A stretch of DNA of 64,000 nt, taken from contig NZ_WEGL01000002.1 of the NCBI RefSeq assembly GCF_009604455.1, forward strand, positions 992,001 to 1,056,000. Reading direction: 5' to 3'. The notes beneath the pieces were generated by a model. That model saw only the letters and a list, made by a program, of their open reading frames with translations, had not been told where the DNA came from and ran no database searches. Below, in pieces: positions 1 to 10,346 of the stretch; within the stretch, counting starts at the first letter, position 1, and each line of letters opens with the position of its first letter. The position numbers were made by a program, and so were the translations under genes. This stretch comes from Streptomyces sp. RB17 (GTDB lineage Bacteria; Actinomycetota; Actinomycetes; Streptomycetales; Streptomycetaceae).

Positions 1-367
1 ACGCGGCCTCGCTCTCCGCCGCCCGCTCGGGGCGGCCGTTGAACTCCGAGTTCATCAGCGGGCATTCGAGGTCCGCGGTGATCTGGATCATCCGCTTCCA
101 GTAGCGGACGGCCGCCTGCCGCTCGGTCTCGTCGGGCGAGGACCACTTGTGCAGCGGCAGCACGGAGGACAGCCGCACCCCGTGCGTGCGCAGGGACTTC
201 TTCAGCTCCGCGACGCGCGCGCCGTCCGCCCGCGGGTGCAGGAAGAACGGCATGAAGTCGTCGCACGGGGACAACTCGATGCATTCGTAGCCGAGTTCGG
301 CCACCGTGCGCACTATGTCGTCGATCGGCAGGGCGCGGAACATGTACGGGTCGAGGGCGATCTTCAC
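1..367 (-). CDS. Sugar phosphate isomerase/epimerase (partial, C-terminus outside window)
   Basis: TIM-barrel isomerase/epimerase of the AP-endonuclease-2/IolE-IolH type, expected to act on inositol- or sugar-derived keto compounds. The visible N-terminal 120 residues begin MKIALDPYMFR and contain a YECIELSPC strand followed by a segment with FFLHPRADG; the pattern of (hydrophobic)-E-(hydrophobic) metal-site strands is typical of the family. The GTG start at 367 overlaps the stop of the upstream dehydrogenase-like reading frame by four bases (GTGA), so the two were translationally coupled. The gene runs off the window edge, so nothing can be said about its C-terminus or exact substrate. Confidence 0.8.
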   Translation of the reverse strand, partial: MKIALDPYMFRALPIDDIVRTVAELGYECIELSPCDDFMPFFLHPRADGARVAELKKSLRTHGVRLSSVLPLHKWSSPDETERQAAVRYWKRMIQITADLECPLMNSEFNGRPERAAESEAA

Positions 368-1311
368 GCGGCACCTCCGTAGAACGCGGGGCGGGGCTCG
401 ACGTCCGTGGCGACGACCCGGCCCGACTCCAGGGCCTCGACCGTCGCGCTGGTGATGACGGTGGCGGCGTAGCCGTCCCAGGCCGACGGCCCGGTGGGCT
501 CGCGCCCGGCGGCCAGGTTCCCGATCCACTCGCGGAACTCGGTGTCGAAGGCGTCCGCGAAGCGGCCCACCCAGTCCGTCAGCACCTCGGTGCTGTGCCG
601 GCCGCCGGTGCGCACGGCGACCGCGGCCGGGTCCGGCAGCCGTACGAGTCCCTCCTCGCCGACCGCCTCGCACTGGATGTCGTAGCCGTACTGGCAGTTG
701 ACGAAGACCTCCAGGTCGATGCGGACGCCCTTGGCGCCCTCGAAGAGCATGATCGGGGGGTCCTCGAGGTGCTCGAACCGCTTGCTCGTCGCGCGCGGGG
801 TGACCACCCGGGTGGAGACGATTTCGTCGTCCAGCAGCCAGCGCAGCACGTCCACCTCGTGCACGGCCGTGTCCAGGGCGGCCATCGCCGAGGTGTACGA
901 CTCCGGGACGGTCGGGTTGCGGTGGGCGCAGTGCACGATCAGCGGCTCGCCGATCCGGCCGGAGTCGATGACCTGCTTCAGCTGCCGGTAGCCGGCGTCG
1001 TAGCGGCGCATGAAGCCGACCTGCACCAGGCGGCGGCCGTGCGCCTGCTCCGCCGCGACGATCTTCAGACAGTCCTCTGCGGTGGTGCCGAGGGGCTTCT
1101 CGCAGAACACCGGCTTCCCGGCGGCAATCGCGTTCAGCACGTGCTCGGCGTGGGTCGGGCCCCAGGACGTCACGAGGACGGCGTCCACGTCGTCGGCCGC
1201 GACCACGGCGGCGCCGTCGGGCAGCACCCGGGCGCCGGCGGGCGCCGCCGTCTCCTCGGCGCGGGCGGCGTCGATGTCCGTGACTGCGGTGACGCGGGCG
1301 CCAGTGACGGT
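364..1311 (-). pseudogene. IolG-like Gfo/Idh/MocA dehydrogenase lacking its N-terminus
   Basis: About 315 residues match myo-inositol 2-dehydrogenase-type oxidoreductases: VTAVTDID (second Rossmann strand), AVLVTSWGPTHAEHV, the EKPLGTT motif with the catalytic-loop Lys, VGFMRRYD and HEVDVLRWLL (active-site His/Asp). The first 20-25 residues, which should carry the GxGxxG NAD-binding loop, are absent. Instead the frame runs straight into the tail of an MFS sugar porter with no start codon between them. Without the dinucleotide loop the product is probably inactive, so I call it a pseudogene made by deletion. It is in tandem and overlapping with the downstream isomerase, consistent with an eroded inositol or sugar catabolic operon. 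Confidence 0.72.
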
Positions 1312-1619
1312 GAAGCGCGCCCGGAGTTCGGATTCGAGGGATTCGAGGGATTCGAGGGTGCGGCCCTTGGTCTCGGGGACGCAGGCCTGACGAAGGTGAA
1401 CGAGAAGGTCCCCGCCACCACGAAGAGGAAGAACGTGCCGGAGACGCCGATCGCGGACACCAGGGACGGGAAGACCAGGCCGATGACGAAGTTCGTCAGC
1501 CACAGCACCACCGCCGCGACGCCCATGCCGAAACCGCGCATCCGCATCGGGAAGATCTCCGACAGCATCAGCCAGGTCACCGGCGAGATCGCGCCCTGCT
1601 GGAAGGCGAGGAAGGTCGC
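1312..1619 (-). pseudogene. C-terminal remnant of an MFS sugar porter, fused to the dehydrogenase
   Basis: Roughly the last 90 residues of a sugar-porter family transporter remain: TWLMLSEIFPMRMRG (the EIFP...RG signature), two transmembrane helices (AVVLWLTNFVIGLVF and GTFFLFVVAGTF) and the terminal PETKGRTLE motif. The helices are in one frame and PETKGRTLE is in another, so there is a one-base frameshift near 1388. The normal ten upstream helices are missing; unrelated sequence begins at about 1620. The reading frame continues without a stop into the IolG-like sequence. Sugar porter plus IolG plus isomerase is a common inositol-catabolism arrangement, which supports collapse of one operon by deletions. 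Confidence 0.7.
1330..1356. repeat. Three tandem copies of a 9-bp unit at the MFS/IolG junction
   Basis: GGATTCGAG occurs three times in direct succession (1330-1338, 1339-1347, 1348-1356), read on the minus strand as Leu-Glu-Ser three times. Homologous transporters normally show LESLE once or twice, so the array is probably a slippage expansion within the already broken gene. Confidence 0.85.
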
Positions 1620-1768
1620 TGATGGCCGAACACGCGGTCCGCTTCGCCGTCCAGCGTCTGGAGGAGCCGGAACTGGAGCCCAGGGAGGCCGAGTTGACCC
1701 GAAACCCGAAACTGGTCGCGCGAGGGACAAGCGGCCCGCCACCGGCCGGAATCCGGTGAGCACGGTGG

Positions 1769-2797
1769 TCAAGCCGCTTTCCTCGCAAGGGCCTTGACGA
1801 GCTGATCCCGCGTCATCTTCGACCGGCCCGGTACGCCCGCGTCGCTCGCCCGCTCGTACAGCTCGGCCTTGGACAGGGACCCCAGGTCCTCGGCCTCCTT
1901 CCGGCCGGCGGCCCGCTTCTTGGCGGAGGCCTGCTTCCTGGCGGTGGCCTGCTTCTTAGTGGTGGCCGGTTCTTTTGCGGTGGCCCGTTTCCCCCTGCCG
2001 CCCTTGCGACCCCGGGAGCGGCCCTGCTCGACGCTCCGGCTGAGGACGTCCATGAGGTCGATGACGTTGGTCGCCTCCGGCGGCTCCGGTTCGCCGACGA
2101 CCTCCTCGCCCTCCCGCTTCGCCACGACGAGTTTCTTGACGCGTTCCTCGTAGGTGTCGTGATAGCCGGTGGGGTCCCAGTCGATGGTGAGGGCGTCGAT
2201 CAGCTGCTCGGCCGTCCGCAGCTCCTTGCTGTCGCTCTTCGTGCGCCGCGCGGGCAGTTCGGGCACCACGTCGGCGGGGTCGCGCACCTCGTCGGCCCAG
2301 TGCAGGGTGTGCAGGACGAGAACGCCCGGCTGCGCGCGCAACGCGGTCAGATACTCCTTGCCGCGCATGATGAGCGTGGCGATCCCGGCCTTGTCCGAGC
2401 GGTCCAGCGCCGACCGCATCAGCTCGTACACCTTCACGTACTCCTTGCCGCGCGGGCCGACGTAGTACGTGCGGGCGAAGTACACCGGCTCGACCTGGTG
2501 CAGGTCGACGAACCCGGCGAGGTCGATCACCTTCGACCGCCCGGGCGCGATCTCCTCCAGCTCCTGCGGCTCCACGACGACGTACTCGCCCTCGTCGATC
2601 TCGTAGCCCTTGACGATCCGGTCGGTGTCGACCTCCTTGCCGGTGCGCTCGTTGACCCGCTTGTTGCGGATCCGGTCCGAGGTGCCGCGCTGGAGCTGGT
2701 GGAAGTGCACGGTGTGGTCCTCGGTGGCGGTGTACAGGCCCACGGGCATGGTGACCAGCCCGAAGGTCAGGACACCGGTCCAGATCGGTCTCGCCAT
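1769..2797 (-). CDS. ku: Ku protein for non-homologous end joining
   Basis: 342-residue bacterial Ku, the homodimeric ring that binds DNA double-strand ends and recruits LigD. The N-terminus MARPIWTGVLTFGLV is diagnostic, followed by the Ku core (VKGYEIDEGEYVVVE, YFARTYYVGP, GKEYLTALR). After about residue 255 comes a Lys/Ala/Thr-rich basic tail, and the end (LSKAELYERA, GRSKMTRDQLVKAL) is a SAP/HeH-like DNA-binding motif found in actinobacterial Ku. The ATG at 2797 is preceded by GAGGCGAGGAG; the reading frame is open further upstream but that sequence is not Ku. No ligD is visible in the window. Expected role is repair in stationary phase or spores. Confidence 0.95.
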   Translation of the reverse strand: MARPIWTGVLTFGLVTMPVGLYTATEDHTVHFHQLQRGTSDRIRNKRVNERTGKEVDTDRIVKGYEIDEGEYVVVEPQELEEIAPGRSKVIDLAGFVDLHQVEPVYFARTYYVGPRGKEYVKVYELMRSALDRSDKAGIATLIMRGKEYLTALRAQPGVLVLHTLHWADEVRDPADVVPELPARRTKSDSKELRTAEQLIDALTIDWDPTGYHDTYEERVKKLVVAKREGEEVVGEPEPPEATNVIDLMDVLSRSVEQGRSRGRKGGRGKRATAKEPATTKKQATARKQASAKKRAAGRKEAEDLGSLSKAELYERASDAGVPGRSKMTRDQLVKALARKAA

Positions 2798-2883
2798 GGC
2801 TCCTCGCCTCCCGTCGTGGGGCGGCCGTTCGTTCTGTGTTCGGTCATCTGAAGCGGTCCGCCGTGCGCTGTGGTGCTGTCCCG

Positions 2884-3094
2884 TCACCGCCGGTGCGCCC
2901 GGCCCGGGGACGCGCGCTCGGTACGGGTGCCGGCCAGTCGCTCCGCCTGGGCCGCGGTCTTCTCGGCGTGGCGCCGGGCCTCCCGTACGGCGCGGTCGGC
3001 GTCCTTGGCGCGGTCCCCTGCCTCCTGCTCGTCGGTACGGGACCGCCTCCGGCCGCAGCCCGTACAACTCGTCGGCGACGGCGTCCAGGTCCAC
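2884..3094 (-). pseudogene. Short remnant of an actinobacterial coiled-coil protein, one frameshift
   Basis: From a GTG at 3094 the minus strand reads VDLDAVADELYGLRPE, an N-terminus I recognise from a conserved but uncharacterised Streptomyces coiled-coil protein family. It then changes frame after about 20 residues; the second frame reads DEQEAGDRAKDADRAVREA and AEKTAAQAERLAG to a stop at 2884. The 211-nt span is one base more than a multiple of three, as expected for a single-base insertion. The intact family is several times longer, so the middle has been lost as well. It lies directly upstream of ku with the same orientation. Confidence 0.5.
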
Positions 3095-3329
3095 CAGCGT
3101 CCCTCTCGACGGCCACTTGGTGACGGGGTCCGAGTTTCTCACTCGTTGCCGATTATGTGCGTCATGCGGTGACTCGTCCGGGTGGGGCGCGCGGGATCAT
3201 GGTGGGGCGGACGCGGGTGGTGGCAGGCGCGACTTTCGGCGTCGGAGGGCCCCGCCTTTCGGTGTCGGCCCCACCTTGCGTCGGACGGCGCCGGTGCGGC
3301 CGGGCCCGGCAGGGCGACCGTATGCGGAG

Positions 3330-3816
3330 GAGGGAGGGTACGGCCTTCAGGGCATCCTGGAACACCTCGCCGAGACCCGCCGGTTCGCGGAGCGGCTGCG
3401 CAAGCATGGGGCGGCCGTGGACCTCGGCGTGGGCTGTGAGTTCTGGCTGTTCGTGCCCGGGATCGTGCTTCTCCCTCAAGGCCGACTGCACAAGGGAGTT
3501 GAACGGCTGTCTGCGGTGGGGCAAGCCGCCGGCCGTCATGGAGTTCGGCACGTGTGCCTACGTCGAGAAGTCGCCGGAGACCAAGAGCGGTCCGGTCCGC
3601 AGCGAGCGCACCCAGGCGGAGCTTCTCATGCAACTCCTCGACGTCTCCTCGATGGACGTGTGCGCGGCGATGGCGAGCTACGCCGTCACCAAGACCATCG
3701 AGGACCGCCCGGACGCCCCCGACTCCGGCTTGCACGGGGAGCCCAAGGAGGCCTTCCACGGCCTGGCCCGCCGCTGCGGGCGCGCCCGGACCGGCCGTCG
3801 GCCCGACCGGGCGTAG
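3330..3816 (+). pseudogene. Frameshifted remnant, possibly DUF4279-like, unrecognised tail
   Basis: Coding-like sequence is split across two plus-strand frames. The first reads LEHLAETRRFAERLRKHG, VDLGVGCEFWLFVPG and then loses sense near 3470. The second carries on as FSLKADCTRELNG, VMEFGTCAYVEK, ERTQAELLMQLLDVSSMD and ends at 3816. The order helix, VxLxxGCxFW strand, SxxCTREL helix, MEFGxCAYV strand resembles the second half of DUF4279 proteins, but I am not certain. The 3' part keeps strongly biased third positions, so decay looks recent. No good start codon or RBS is visible. Confidence 0.35.
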
Positions 3817-4212
3817 GCACGTACACCGGCCCACCCGTTCGGAGGACCGTCCGGCTTGCCGCGCCGCCGTCGCCGATCCGGGGCCACATGATGCGGGTAT
3901 GCCCCCGCACCGGCCCCCGACCCGCCCGCCGTCCCACTCCCCGCTCCGCCGGCCCGTCCATCAGCCGATCCGTACCCGACCTTCCCGCGAACCCATCCCG
4001 TGATCGATTGCCGGGCCGATCGCCGGGACGGTCGCCGCACCGCCCGAGCCCGTCGCGCCCCGCGACCCGTGTGCACGGACAACCGAGGCTGAGCCCTGGA
4101 CGAAGGCAAACGTGAACGCAAACGCCCGGGCGGGCGTCGAGGCGGACGTGCAGGTGGCGCGCAGGTGGACGGCCACCGACGCGATGCGACCTGAATTGCA
4201 TCGTTCGTTTTC
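3817..4212. other. Intergenic stretch with no recognisable gene
   Basis: About 400 bases between the remnant and the furA promoter. Reading frames here are long only because of the GC content; none has a plausible start, RBS or recognisable protein. The last 30 bases become AT-rich as the furA promoter region begins. Confidence 0.5.
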
Positions 4213-4242
4213 TTGAATCACTCGTGTTTATGAGGGTAGGTT
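4213..4242 (+). promoter_or_regulatory. furA promoter, apparently leaderless
   Basis: TTGAAT (4213-4218), an 18-base spacer and TAGGTT (4237-4242) form a good vegetative-type promoter. Transcription would start about seven bases downstream, at or next to the ATG at 4250, and no Shine-Dalgarno sequence precedes that ATG. The surrounding AT-rich DNA (4190-4235) is where a Fur-type autoregulatory operator is expected. Confidence 0.6.
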
Positions 4243-4249
4243 CGGCCCC

Positions 4250-4687
4250 ATGACCGCCTCCCCGACCCCGACCACCGCCGAGGAACTCCGCGGTGCCGGC
4301 CTGCGCGTGACGGCAGCCCGCGTCGCGCTGCTGGAGACCGTCCGGGCCGGCGACCACCTCGGCGTCGAGGCGATCGCCTCCGGGGTACGCACCCGCGTGG
4401 GCCACATCTCCCTGCAAGCCGTCTACGAGGCCCTTCACGCCCTCACCGCGGCGGGCCTCGTCCGCCGCATCGAGCCGGCCGGTCACCCGGCCCGGTACGA
4501 GGGACGCGTGGGGGACAACCACCACCACATCGTGTGCCGGTCGTGCGGTGCCGTCGCCGACGTCGACTGCGCGGTCGGCGACGCGCCCTGTCTGACCGCC
4601 TCCGACGACCGCGGCTTCGCCATCGACGAGGCCGAAGTCGTCTACTGGGGCATCTGCCCCGACTGCTCCACCGGCCGCAGTTCCTGA
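4250..4687 (+). CDS. furA: Fur-family peroxide/redox repressor upstream of katG
   Basis: 145-residue ferric-uptake-type regulator. The N-terminal winged helix contains LRVTAARVALLETV and ISLQAVYEALHALTAAGLVRRI. The C-terminal metal region has NHHHIVCRSCGAVADVDC and a final CPDC motif, giving the His cluster and paired CxxC zinc site of the family. It is followed after 33 bases by katG on the same strand, the conserved actinobacterial furA-katG (furS-cpeB) arrangement in which the Zn-containing repressor is inactivated by thiol oxidation and releases its own operon. The start is fixed by the promoter immediately upstream. Confidence 0.93.
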   Translation: MTASPTPTTAEELRGAGLRVTAARVALLETVRAGDHLGVEAIASGVRTRVGHISLQAVYEALHALTAAGLVRRIEPAGHPARYEGRVGDNHHHIVCRSCGAVADVDCAVGDAPCLTASDDRGFAIDEAEVVYWGICPDCSTGRSS

Positions 4688-6952
<2,265 letters not shown>

Positions 6953-6962
6953 GCACGGCTGT

Positions 6963-7006
6963 GAGGGCGTACGGCCCGACCCGCGGGGGTCGGGCCGTAC
7001 GCCCTC
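6963..7006 (+). terminator. furA-katG operon terminator
   Basis: A perfect inverted repeat with 20-bp arms (6963-6982 and 6987-7006) and a 4-base loop GCGG lies 11 bases after the katG stop. There is only a weak T-rich tail (GTCGTT), as is usual in streptomycetes. Confidence 0.92.
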
Positions 7007-7179
7007 GTCGTTCGACCAGGGGCCGGGCCTTCAGTCACCGGCCTCCCGTCACCGGAACGTCACAGGAGATCCACAACCGTCACAGACGATCCACGGCGGA
7101 AACCCGGAGTCTCCCCGCTCTGTCTCCCTCGGCGAGCACCGGCACCGAGCCGGTCGAACCACCGGAATCGGGGGACCAC

Positions 7180-7893
7180 ATGCACCACCGCAACACCATC
7201 CGCCTCGCCGCGTCGGCGACGGCTGTGATCGCCGCCGCACTGACGCTGACGGCGTGCGGGCCGGGCGACGGCGACGGGTCGGCGAAGGCGTCCTCCCCGA
7301 CCCCGGTCTCCGCCACCCCCTCCCGCACCACCCCCGCCACCACGAGCCCCACCACCGCCCCCCCGTCGGCCCCGGGAACCTCGGGCGGCGGCACGTCGAC
7401 CGCCTCGGGTGCCCCGGCATCTCCGGCCTCCGACACCTCGGCCGGCACGGCACCGGCGTGCTCGCCGTCGGCCGTGGCGGCGACGGCCCGCCAGGCGGCC
7501 CAACGCCCGGACGGCACCGGCACGGGCGCCGCGATCGTCGAGTTCACCAACGTCTCCGGGCACCCGTGCGTCCTGCAGGGCCACCCGTCGGTGGCCGGAG
7601 CGGGCAATGGCTCCCCCGAGCACAACATCCCCCTGCGGGTGACCCCCACGGGCATCGCATCCGCCGTGCGCCTCGCGCCGGCCGGCAAGGCATGGGCGAA
7701 GCTGGCCTTCCACCAGGTCCAGGGCGAGGGCGACGGCTACTGCGCGTCCGGCGCGAAGCCAGCCGTCTACCCGACGCTCGTCGTCGGGCTGCCCGGCGCG
7801 GGGGCGCACCAGGTCGCGCTGTCGGACGGCGAGTTCGCCGAGTGCGACAACACGGTCACCGCGACCGCGGTCTCGGCGACGAAGCCCGCCTGA
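7180..7893 (+). CDS. DUF4232-type secreted lipoprotein
   Basis: 237 residues. A lipoprotein signal peptide ends in the lipobox LTAC with Cys26 as the predicted lipidated residue. Residues 30-95 are a low-complexity Ser/Thr/Pro/Ala linker, typical of a cell-wall spanning region. The C-terminal domain (about 97-237) has the DUF4232 pattern: ACSPSAVAATARQ, IVEFTNVSGHPCVLQGHPSV, WAKLAFHQV and a closing Cys in FAECDNTVT. The family is extracytoplasmic and of unknown function, with a beta-sandwich expected to be held by disulfides. The ATG at 7180 is the first Met giving a complete signal peptide. Confidence 0.85.
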   Translation: MHHRNTIRLAASATAVIAAALTLTACGPGDGDGSAKASSPTPVSATPSRTTPATTSPTTAPPSAPGTSGGGTSTASGAPASPASDTSAGTAPACSPSAVAATARQAAQRPDGTGTGAAIVEFTNVSGHPCVLQGHPSVAGAGNGSPEHNIPLRVTPTGIASAVRLAPAGKAWAKLAFHQVQGEGDGYCASGAKPAVYPTLVVGLPGAGAHQVALSDGEFAECDNTVTATAVSATKPA

Positions 7894-8164
7894 CCGGTGC
7901 GGCCGGCGGGCGGCCCCGGCCAGGAGGTCTGCCTGGGACGCCCGCTCCGTCCGTGCGCTCTCGTACGGCATGGGCAGGCCGCCGCCGTCCGGGCCGACAC
8001 GCGACCGGGCAGGGAAGTCCAGCCGCCGTGACCCGGCCGGCCCGGTGGGTGTCCCACGGCCCGGTCGGCCGGCGCAGCACGCGCCGCCGCCGGCCCGCGG
8101 CCGCGCGTACCCGGCCGCGCAGGGGCGCGGAGGCGGGGGTGGGCACGACGGGGCCCTCGGCCGG

Positions 8165-8468
8165 TCAGCGGCCGAGCACCCCCGCACCCGCCTGCGCGTA
8201 CTTCTGGTCCAGCTCACCGGACAGGCGCACGCGACACCGACGCCCGCGACCGGGGCGCCCTTGCCGGTTACCGGCGTGGGCCCGTGAGGAACAGCGTGCC
8301 CGGGATGGCCTGCAGGCCGGGCGCCTGCTCGAGCCGCTCGGCCGGCTCCGACGTGGGCGCGTTCCAGGACCCGGCGGTGAACACCTTGCGCTGCGCGGAC
8401 TCGTACGACTGCGGGCCCGTCCCGTCCACGCGCAGGGTGACCAGCGTGTTGCCATTGCGGTCGACGGG
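8165..8468 (-). pseudogene. HbpS/GlcG-type haem-binding protein remnant with two frameshifts
   Basis: Read on the minus strand, three successive frames give one conserved protein: DRNGNTLVTLRVDGTGP, SYESAQRKVFTAGSWNAPTS and QAIPGTLFLTG in the first; APVTGKGAPVAGVGVA in the second; SGELDQKYAQAGAGVLGR and a stop at 8165 in the third. This is the DUF336/GlcG/HbpS fold, missing its N-terminal third and signal peptide. In S. reticuli HbpS is an extracellular haem and redox sensor that works with SenS-SenR to control furS-cpeB, so its decay a few hundred bases from furA-katG is notable. Confidence 0.72.
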
Positions 8469-8618
8469 GGGCGGCGCCCCGTGAGGGGTGCGGGGAACCG
8501 CGCGAGCACCCGAGCACCCGCTGTCGCCCGACGCCCGCACCCCAACGGCGTTCACGCGAACGGCCCCCTCACCTCCGCAGCGCTTCGAACGCCTCCCGCC
8601 CCGCAACCCCGATCGCGA

Positions 8619-9175
8619 GGTACCGGCACCGGGAACGTCTTCCGCTACGACGTCTCCCACAACAACATCGGCGACGGCTGGGACCTGTACACCAAGACCG
8701 ACACCGGCGCCATCGGCCCGGTGACCATCGAGTACTCCCTGTCGTACGGCAACGGCACGCTCACCGACGGCACGCAGAACAGAACGGCGACCGCAACGGC
8801 TACAAGCTCGGCGGCGACGACATCGCGGTCAACCACATCGTGCGGCACGACATCGCCTGCAACAACGGCCACCACGGGTTCACCTACAACAGCAACCCCG
8901 GCACGATGACCATCTCCAACAACGCCGGCATCGACAACACCGAGCGCAACTTCGCCTTCGACGCGGGCACTTCGGTGTTCCGCAGCAACACCTCGTGCCG
9001 CTTCGCCGTCAGCGGCTCGAACGACAAGATCTCCGGCGACGCCGACAGCTCCAACCAGTTCTGGACCGGTACGAACGGCTCCCGCTGCTCCTCGTACTCC
9101 GGCGCCCTCGGCTGGTCCTTCGCCTCCGACGGGCACCTCACGGTGACCTTCGGCGGCACGGTCGTGAACCCGTAA
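8619..9175 (+). pseudogene. C-terminal remnant of a PL9-type pectate lyase, one frameshift
   Basis: The sequence encodes the last 180 or so residues of a right-handed beta-helix pectate lyase (family 9 type): GNVFRYDVSHNNIGDGWD, VTIEYSLSYGNGTLTDG, then after a frameshift near 8781 NGYKLGGDDIAVNHIVRHD, NNGHHGFTYNSNPG, SNDKISGDADSSNQFW and a natural stop at 9175. The asparagine-ladder and alternating short-strand pattern is clear. The N-terminal two thirds, the signal peptide and the first catalytic strands are missing, and nothing upstream is homologous, so this is a dead gene. Confidence 0.78.
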
Positions 9176-9216
9176 CACGGTGCGCCGCATTGTGGCGGCG
9201 TCCCGCTCGCCCACGC

Positions 9217-10176
9217 CTAGACGTCATGGCGCGGCTCGCCCGGGTCCAGGGCCGAGAGCTTGTCCGGGTTCGTGACCAGGTAGACCTCGCGGACATGCGC
9301 GCCGTCCGGGTCCAGGTCCATGACCATCACCGCGTGCGGGGCGCCGTCCTCGAACACGACCACGGCCGCGTCGCCGTTGACGTCCCGGTGCTGGAACTCC
9401 AGGTCCGCCGCGGAACGCGCGGCGTAGCCGGTCAGCGCCCGTGCCACCTTGTCCCGGCCGCGGATCGGCCGCGGTGCCGCCTGCGCCTTGCCGCCGCCGT
9501 CCGTCCACAGCGTGGCCTCCGGCGCCAGGATCTCCAGCAGCGCCCCGAGGTCCCCGCCGAGCGCGGCGGCCACGAACCGTTCCGTCGCCTGCCGCCGGAC
9601 CCGGGGATGGGCCTGGTAGCGGGGGCGCCGGGCGCGCACATGGGACCGGGCGCGGTGCGCCAGCTGCCGTACGGCCACGGGGCTGCGGCCGAGGATGTCC
9701 GCGATCTCGGTGTGCGCGTAGCCGAACACCTCGTGCAGGACGAACACCGCCCGCTCCAGCGGGGTCAGGGTCTCCAGCACGACCAGCATGGCCAGCGACA
9801 CCGATTCGGCGCGCACCGCACCCTCGGACGCGTCCTCGCCGGCGGCCGGACCGGCAGGGCCGTCGGTGAGCAGCGGCTCCGGCAGCCACGGCCCGACGTA
9901 CGTCTCGCGCCGCCGGGCGATCCGCGCCCGCCGGGCGAGCGCGTGCCGCACGGTGATCCGCACGAGGTAGGCCCGCGGATGCTCGATCTCCGCCGCCTGT
10001 CCCGCCTTCTCGGCACCCGCACGCCCCGCCCAGGACAGCCAGGTCTCCTGCAGCACGTCCTCGGTGTCGGTGACGGTGCCCAGCATGTTGTACGCCACCG
10101 CGAAGAGCAGCTCGCGGTGGTCGAGGAACGCCTGGGTGGCGGTGTCCGTCCCCGCGGGCGTCCGGTGGTCGGCCAT
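9217..10176 (-). CDS. ECF41-type sigma factor with C-terminal SnoaL-like domain
   Basis: 319 residues. Sigma2 begins FLDHRELLFAVAYNMLG with DVLQETWLSW; sigma4 is RAVFVLHEVFGYAHTEIADILG plus VRQLAHRARSHVRAR. The linker carries WLPEPLL, and the C-terminal NTF2/SnoaL-like domain carries DGGGK and NPDKL, three motifs that define ECF41, in which this extension replaces a separate anti-sigma factor and tunes activity. The divergent neighbour is an NmrA-like oxidoreductase/epimerase, one of the enzyme types usually linked to ECF41. Both genes have the same promoter sequence, indicating autoregulation. Confidence 0.92.
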   Translation of the reverse strand: MADHRTPAGTDTATQAFLDHRELLFAVAYNMLGTVTDTEDVLQETWLSWAGRAGAEKAGQAAEIEHPRAYLVRITVRHALARRARIARRRETYVGPWLPEPLLTDGPAGPAAGEDASEGAVRAESVSLAMLVVLETLTPLERAVFVLHEVFGYAHTEIADILGRSPVAVRQLAHRARSHVRARRPRYQAHPRVRRQATERFVAAALGGDLGALLEILAPEATLWTDGGGKAQAAPRPIRGRDKVARALTGYAARSAADLEFQHRDVNGDAAVVVFEDGAPHAVMVMDLDPDGAHVREVYLVTNPDKLSALDPGEPRHDV

Positions 10177-10205
10177 GACTTCTCCTCACGACGTCTGCCC
10201 ACCCA

Positions 10206-10233
10206 GAGGGGCCCGGGTCCTCGGAGTGTGACA
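10206..10233 (-). promoter_or_regulatory. Predicted ECF41 promoter of the sigma gene
   Basis: On the minus strand TGTCACA (10233-10227), 17 bases, CCTC (10209-10206). TGTCACA is the known ECF41 -35 element; the -10 is CCTC rather than the reported CGTC. The start codon is about 30 bases downstream. Confidence 0.65.
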
Positions 10234-10277
10234 TTCGGGTGCGGATATGTGCCGTAGGTCTCATCCCGCGCCCGCGC

Positions 10278-10305
10278 TGTCACACTCGCCGCCCTCCCGG
10301 CCCTC
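10278..10305 (+). promoter_or_regulatory. Predicted ECF41 promoter of the epimerase gene
   Basis: TGTCACA (10278-10284), 17 bases, CCTC (10302-10305). It matches the promoter on the opposite strand in both elements, the spacing and three further bases (CTC) after the -35. The gene starts 41 bases downstream. Confidence 0.7.
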
Positions 10306-10346
10306 TCGGTCCACGCCAGCAGCACCACGCAGCGAAGGAGCAGCCC

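Noticed and set aside
1622..1759. 46-residue plus-strand frame beginning ATG GCC GAA next to the MFS break
   Set aside because: Mixed third positions, no RBS and no recognised protein; it may be residual foreign sequence at a deletion point but cannot be supported as a gene.
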